Positions 18,229-21,629 of a stretch of DNA of 21,629 bases are shown here, one piece after another (position 1 is the first letter of the stretch; the number at the start of each line of letters is the position of its first letter). Both the position numbers and the translations under genes were made by a program. Below the pieces are notes generated by a model. That model was given only the letters and a program-made list of their open reading frames with translations. It was not told the origin of the DNA and did not search any database. Origin of the DNA: Chara braunii (Eukaryota > Streptophyta > Charophyceae > Charales > Characeae); contig BFEA01000618.1 of the NCBI GenBank assembly GCA_003427395.1, forward strand, positions 702,621 to 724,249, written 5' to 3'.

Positions 18229-18960
18229 ATGGCGATTCTGTTCCCGGCGCTTGACGATGGGGCGAATTATAAATATATATTGAACCAGGTTGTGTCAGTA
18301 GTCGCAGGGTTGGGCAACGCAGCGGACCTGCCAGCAATAAACATGTTGGAAGACAGCCTCTATAGGCTGGACCTGTTGGAGGAGAGATGGAAACTGTCTC
18401 TATCCCACGACATTGGCGCCTGCTTCCACTCTTTGCAGTTCCTGAGAACAGCTATCGAAGATTCGTTGTCCATCAAGTACCAGGCCTACAAAGATAGCTG
18501 GACAGTCGATTCCAAAGATGACAAAGGAGGGATGGAAAATGATGCAATAGTTGTCACTGAAATTTTGAAAACTGGTCGTGAAAATGGAACCCTGGAGAGA
18601 GAGGTCAGAGGTCAGGGCGATGACATCTGCCTCCAGCACCATGCAATTGGGAGTTGTGGCAGTCCGGATGCAATCTCCCCAACATTCACCGATGCAGGCA
18701 GTGAGCGGAGCATGCTGGTGGAGGACAATAAGCTTCAAAACTATGACAAAACGAAAACCGAGGAGAGGGACGATGGGGGGGGGAGAAGAAAGCGACCGGC
18801 GAGAACGTGGAAGAGCCAGACTTATCGCCTATGGAGACCCCCCTGGTATGGCGAGTTAGGAGGGTGGTGGCAGGCAGAGGGGAAGATGGGGTGGCGAGAG
18901 CAGATGAACGTGCCGTTCATCTGTTTCATGTCTCGCCTGTCTCTAGATGCAGGGGGGTGA
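18229..18960 (+). CDS. Hypothetical protein, 243 residues, in element E
   Basis: The ATG lies in a favourable context (GCGGCCATGGCG). Residues 1-100 look helical and folded (MLEDSLYRLDLLEERWKLSL); the rest is charged and Trp-rich and may be read-through of non-coding sequence. No family motif was recognised. It is the longest uninterrupted frame outside the LINE ORFs and is in the same sense as the element's tail. No expression signal beyond the start context can be shown. Confidence 0.35.
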   Translation: MAILFPALDDGANYKYILNQVVSVVAGLGNAADLPAINMLEDSLYRLDLLEERWKLSLSHDIGACFHSLQFLRTAIEDSLSIKYQAYKDSWTVDSKDDKGGMENDAIVVTEILKTGRENGTLEREVRGQGDDICLQHHAIGSCGSPDAISPTFTDAGSERSMLVEDNKLQNYDKTKTEERDDGGGRRKRPARTWKSQTYRLWRPPWYGELGGWWQAEGKMGWREQMNVPFICFMSRLSLDAGG

Positions 18961-19512
18961 CCTACCCTCCTCCAGCTGGTGCTGGAATCGACTCGCCTCA
19001 CATTGGGTTGACTGCATGGTATCTGTTGGGATCTCGCCCCGCCACCCTCTCATGTTAGGTCAACTACATAACGATTGTATGAAATTCTTTTCTGGAAAGA
19101 GCATTTCTCCCAGCTATTGGTAGTTTTCTTACATTAGGGTAATTTGTGTACTCGCCAGAGGGAGGATTTGCACAACAAACCCCCGTGTCCTGATGTCATC
19201 GTGGCAAGGGATTTTGGATGGGAGATGTAGGGTTGGGGTATTTTGGCGGGAGAGTCTTTGCCCCTGTGAGGAGCACGGGGGTAAAACCCATCTTACCGTC
19301 ATTGACCTCCTGGTGGAAATTCGGTCTGCATGGCATCGGCTATGGGGGGGAATAGGGTGGGGAAGTAACTGTGGAATTTTGATGTTAAATATTTAGCTGG
19401 GGGTCAATTAATCCCCTCCTTGAGAGGGCAATCAATGCTGCCCCCGTTTTGAGTAGTTGTTACTTGGTTTGCTGACTTGCTGGAAAATTTCTACCCTAAA
19501 GATGTGTCCAAT
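18961..19512 (+). other. Element E, non-coding 3' part
   Basis: No gene was recognised between the 243-residue frame and the tail. It is unrelated to the 3' UTR of LINE B or LINE A, so similarity to the LINE begins only at the tail module. Confidence 0.5.
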
Positions 19513-19671
19513 GGGACGCTTGACCCCTTTTCCAGCAGGTGCAGCTTCTCACCAATAGAATGGAGCCATCGACCCTGCGACCGCTGCTAGTGGAGGCTGC
19601 TCTTACCAACTCCGCTAGCACGCGCTCACACAAACGGTGTTTCTTTGAAAAAAAAAAAAAAAAAAAAAAAA
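19513..19671 (+). repeat. Shared LINE tail module of element E (T6)
   Basis: This starts GGGACGCTTGACCCCTTTTC and ends in 24 A. Hairpin 1 has one mismatch (GCTTGA/TCCAGC). Hairpin 2 (GCTTC/GGAGC) keeps pairing through a G-U pair. The distal block with CTCTTACCAACTCCGCTAGCA matches LINE B. Confidence 0.82.
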
Positions 19672-19673
19672 TG

Positions 19674-19686
19674 GAATCCGAATAGG
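19674..19686. repeat. Target-site duplication of element E, right copy
   Basis: GAATCCGAATAGG, identical to 17657-17669. Confidence 0.72.
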
Positions 19687-19936
19687 GAACTGATTAGTTA
19701 AGGAAAAGCAGCCAACAAGTACAGTAGCTAGGGGGATGGGGGCTCGCGGTAAGTAGAATTCATTAGTTAGCGCGGTAAGTGTACAATGTTAGGGGAAGGA
19801 GATTAGAGCAGAGGGAGTAGGGCCAAAGGACAAGGGGAGGGATAGGGTGGACAGGGAGGAAAAGGGGGGGGATGGTTGAACAGACATCACAATACATCAG
19901 AAACATAAAGAAAATTACAAAATACAGCGAAAACAT
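19687..19936 (+). other. Purine-rich region with possible G-quadruplex
   Basis: No gene. At 19834-19856 four G runs of three or more are spaced by 1 to 6 nt (GGGGAGGGATAGGGTGGACA then GGG), which fits the usual quadruplex pattern. An eight-G run follows at 19864-19871. Confidence 0.6.
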
Positions 19937-19941
19937 TGATG

Positions 19942-20006
19942 TGGCTCAGTGGTTAGAGCACCGGTTCGAAATGCGCATTGTGGTATGAGGTTGCGGGCTC
20001 AAAATT
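19942..20006 (+). other. tRNA-like head (Pol III box A and degenerate box B)
   Basis: TGGCTCAGTGG (19942-19952), followed by TTAGAGCA, is a textbook box A with D-loop. GGCTCAAAATTC (about 19996-20007) is a weak box B, and it sits in a possible T-arm (GGTTGC/GCAACC). The spacing of about 54 nt suits a tRNA with a long variable arm. The acceptor stem and anticodon arm are not convincing, so this is a tRNA-derived SINE head or old tRNA relic rather than a working tRNA gene. Confidence 0.45.
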
Positions 20007-20136
20007 CAATTGCAACCTTGCGCATGGACACCGGCAGGGCGTTAGATTGACGCACGGCTGGACATACACTCCCTTGGGCTGGCGCAAGGTACTATTACAG
20101 ACACTGCCTGCGCACCATGCAATGGTTGTTCATGGT

Positions 20137-20238
20137 GTTGTATGTTGGTTCTGGGTTTCACATGGGTTGCTTGGGGGTGTTGTTCATGTTGTATGTTGGT
20201 TCTGGGTTTCACATGGGTTGCTTGGGGGTGTTGGTCTT
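20137..20238. repeat. 51-bp tandem duplication
   Basis: GTTGTATGTTGGTTCTGGGT starts at 20137 and 20188, and the copies match over at least 45 nt. The period is a multiple of three, so the open frame through it (19978-20325) persists; I do not consider that frame a gene. Confidence 0.9.
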
Positions 20239-20335
20239 GGGTGTTCTGTTGATCTCCCCAGTCTGGCATATCACACGTTCGTGCCATTTCCGCTAGTCGT
20301 TCACATGGTAGAGTCATCCAATTAAATGTTACAAG

Positions 20336-21190
20336 GTCACCGGTCCGAGCTTGGTTCGGACCTTGGGGGGTCCCTTGTCCAACTTACCCCGTTCTCTCTT
20401 CGATATACACAACATGATGCTGCCTGTACATCTCGATACATTGATTCACAGAGCACACACAGCCTTCGGGCATATACATAGCTTGCAAATTATACATGGC
20501 CTACGGGCTTCATACACAAGTTTCCACACATGGTCACCGTGCTGTCTGTACATCTTGATACATAGATACACGGAGCATACATAGCCTTGGGGTATACACA
20601 CAGATTGCGAACTACACACCTATGAGACTGGGGGGGTCTAGTCACTGGGTGGGGTCTAGTATCTGCAGTAGGTACAGGTAAGGGCCGCCGGAGTCCCTAC
20701 TGATATTCGGATAGAACTGTCTGGTGGCTATATAAGGCTTAGACCTTAGGGTAAGGGTAGGGGTATAAGTCGCTCAGGCCAGTCCGAGTTCCGCCTTGCC
20801 TTGGGTAAGCTAGGGGAAGGATGGTAAGACTGCTTCAATGGGTGCTACCCTGTCTGAACCTAGGGCCCAGAGTCTCTTGGGGCCTGTAGTAGATTGTCTG
20901 GGCCTGGCGTTCGAAGTTCCCGTTCGACAAGGCTCGTCCGCTTCCGCTTCCACCAGGGCTGGGCAACCTATCAGCCCTGGTGCCTATCACTGCTGTTCAG
21001 TCCAAGTTACCTGTCTATTGGTAGGGGAATGGTCCTGCGTGCTGGTCACACTCAGGTAGGATAGTGGGGTAGGGGGTGCACTAGGAGTATTGACATGAGG
21101 ATGGGATGGGAGGTGGTCTCATATTCCAGGACACCCACGGCCTACTGCTCAAGGTGATCACTTTGCACTCACTGACTGGCCTGTACAACA
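20336..21190 (+). mobile_element. Second copy of the LINE C 3' region
   Basis: 20336-20375 matches 4735-4775 (stem-loop GGTCCGA/TCGGACC followed by a G run), and 20880-21180 matches 17188-17480. The middle (20640-20880) is only weakly similar to the tandem array. The copy lacks the LINE B and element D insertions and has no poly(A), so it is old or truncated. Upstream it joins a tRNA-like head, not ORF2. This allows a SINE with a LINE C tail, or two adjacent unrelated pieces. Confidence 0.6.
20420..20620. repeat. 122-bp imperfect tandem duplication
   Basis: CTG(C/T)CTGTACATCT(C/T)GATACA starts at 20420 and 20542, and the two units stay similar for about 75 nt. Confidence 0.8.
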
Positions 21191-21475
21191 CCATGGACTT
21201 TTTAACCACTAGTACCTCCACCAGTGTTGGGAAATTACGATGTTTTGCCAGTTCCCGAGGTTATCGGGAGTCCCAAGAGGCTCGGCATCGATTCCCAGAC
21301 ACAAAAAGAAAACGATTTTTTAATTTTTTTGGTCCTGCTCGGACATTGTCGGCCCCGTGGTCGTTCCTGGACAGCGGCCGCGTTGTGGAAACACTACCGG
21401 GTCCTACCGGGGACGGGTTGGTGTGTGGCAGATCGGTCGGTCGGTGCTCTTCGGTCGTCGGTGGATGCTGGGTGT
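21191..21475. other. No gene recognised
   Basis: Becomes GC-rich after about 21330. It may be the edge of a gene lying beyond the window on the minus strand. Confidence 0.4.
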
Positions 21476-21570
21476 CTAGACGACCACCTTCACGGGCGAC
21501 CACCTTGCATCGACGCGCGAAGGACCGTCGCCTTCGGACATCCCGTTGTAGGGTTCTCCGCGGGCCGCCA

Positions 21571-21571
<1 letters not shown>
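21476..21571 (-). CDS. Possible small ORF or first exon, minus strand
   Basis: On the minus strand a (GA)n tract is followed by GGCGATGGCGGCC, a good start context, and 31 codons (MAARGEPYNGMSEGDGPSRV onward) to TAG. GA-rich leaders followed by ATGGCG are common in plant genes. It is too short to name and could be chance. Confidence 0.22.

Positions 21572-21574
<3 letters not shown>

Positions 21575-21629
<55 letters not shown>
21575..21629. repeat. (CT)n microsatellite, runs off the window
   Basis: At least 27 CT units extend to the end of the window. Confidence 0.97.

Larger units (their letters stand above)
17670..19673 (+). mobile_element. Element E: 2.0-kb composite retroelement with LINE tail
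   Basis: This is flanked by a 13-bp duplication and ends with the shared tail (19513-19671, 24 A). The body has no LINE ORF1, endonuclease or RT similarity and is unlike element D. It holds two plus-strand frames (17872-18027, 18229-18960) in the same sense as the tail. It could be a processed host transcript joined to a LINE tail or a non-autonomous element with its own ORF. Confidence 0.65.

Noticed and set aside
19942-20020. Functional tRNA gene
   Set aside because: Box A is good but box B is degenerate and no acceptor stem or anticodon arm pairs convincingly.
19978-20325. Protein-coding gene of 115 residues
   Set aside because: The frame stays open because of a 51-bp duplication and it overlaps a tRNA-like head; no motif supports it.

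Overview
This is nuclear DNA from a eukaryote and is almost wholly built of retrotransposons. The clues are poly(A) tails of 17 to 61 nt, target-site duplications, microsatellites, and two L1-type LINEs whose ORF2 carries the C-terminal zinc-binding domain (zf-RVT) usual in plants. ORF1 has a CCHC-like knuckle and a plant-like Asn-Arg-Phe-Ser-Pro-Leu motif. A streptophyte (land plant or charophyte alga) is the best guess; the species cannot be read from the sequence. No intact host gene could be supported.

Layout. 1-331 ends in the 3' tail of a retroelement that begins outside the window. 332-1152 has no gene but holds a 204-bp inverted-repeat structure. A minus-strand Ty3/gypsy-type pol fragment (1153-1312 and 3425 to about 3590) is split by LINE A, a 5'-truncated LINE (1313-3424) flanked by a perfect 15-bp duplication. 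3591-4390 is unassigned apart from a strong 40-bp-arm hairpin. From about 4390 to 17550 lies a nest: the 3' end of a second LINE lineage (LINE C) is interrupted by the near full-length LINE B (5086-13910, 8-bp duplication) and by element D (14075-16984, minus strand, 11-bp duplication). Element E (17670-19673, 13-bp duplication) follows. 19687-19936 is purine-rich. 19942-21190 joins a tRNA-like head to a second copy of the LINE C 3' region. The window ends in GC-rich DNA and a (CT)n tract.

LINE B is an 8.8-kb relative of LINE A. Its ORF1 frame is broken by one TAG, one single-base shift and a 118-bp duplication. It is followed by a region of unrecognised fold, then by endonuclease, reverse transcriptase and zf-RVT in one frame with ten premature stops and no frameshift. 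Where LINE A and LINE B can be aligned, stops in one copy face Trp or Gln codons in the other, so decay was by C-to-T/G-to-A transitions.

The most interesting signal is a shared 3' module of about 90-160 nt that starts GGGACGCTGG, forms two small hairpins and ends in poly(A). It ends LINE A, LINE B, element D, element E and the copy at 181-331. D and E carry no LINE coding sequence; their bodies of 2 to 3 kb are unrelated to the LINE and to each other and contain other open or decayed frames. This looks like a family of large composite non-autonomous retroelements mobilised by the LINE through its tail. The hairpin shows a compensated base-pair change in the D copy.
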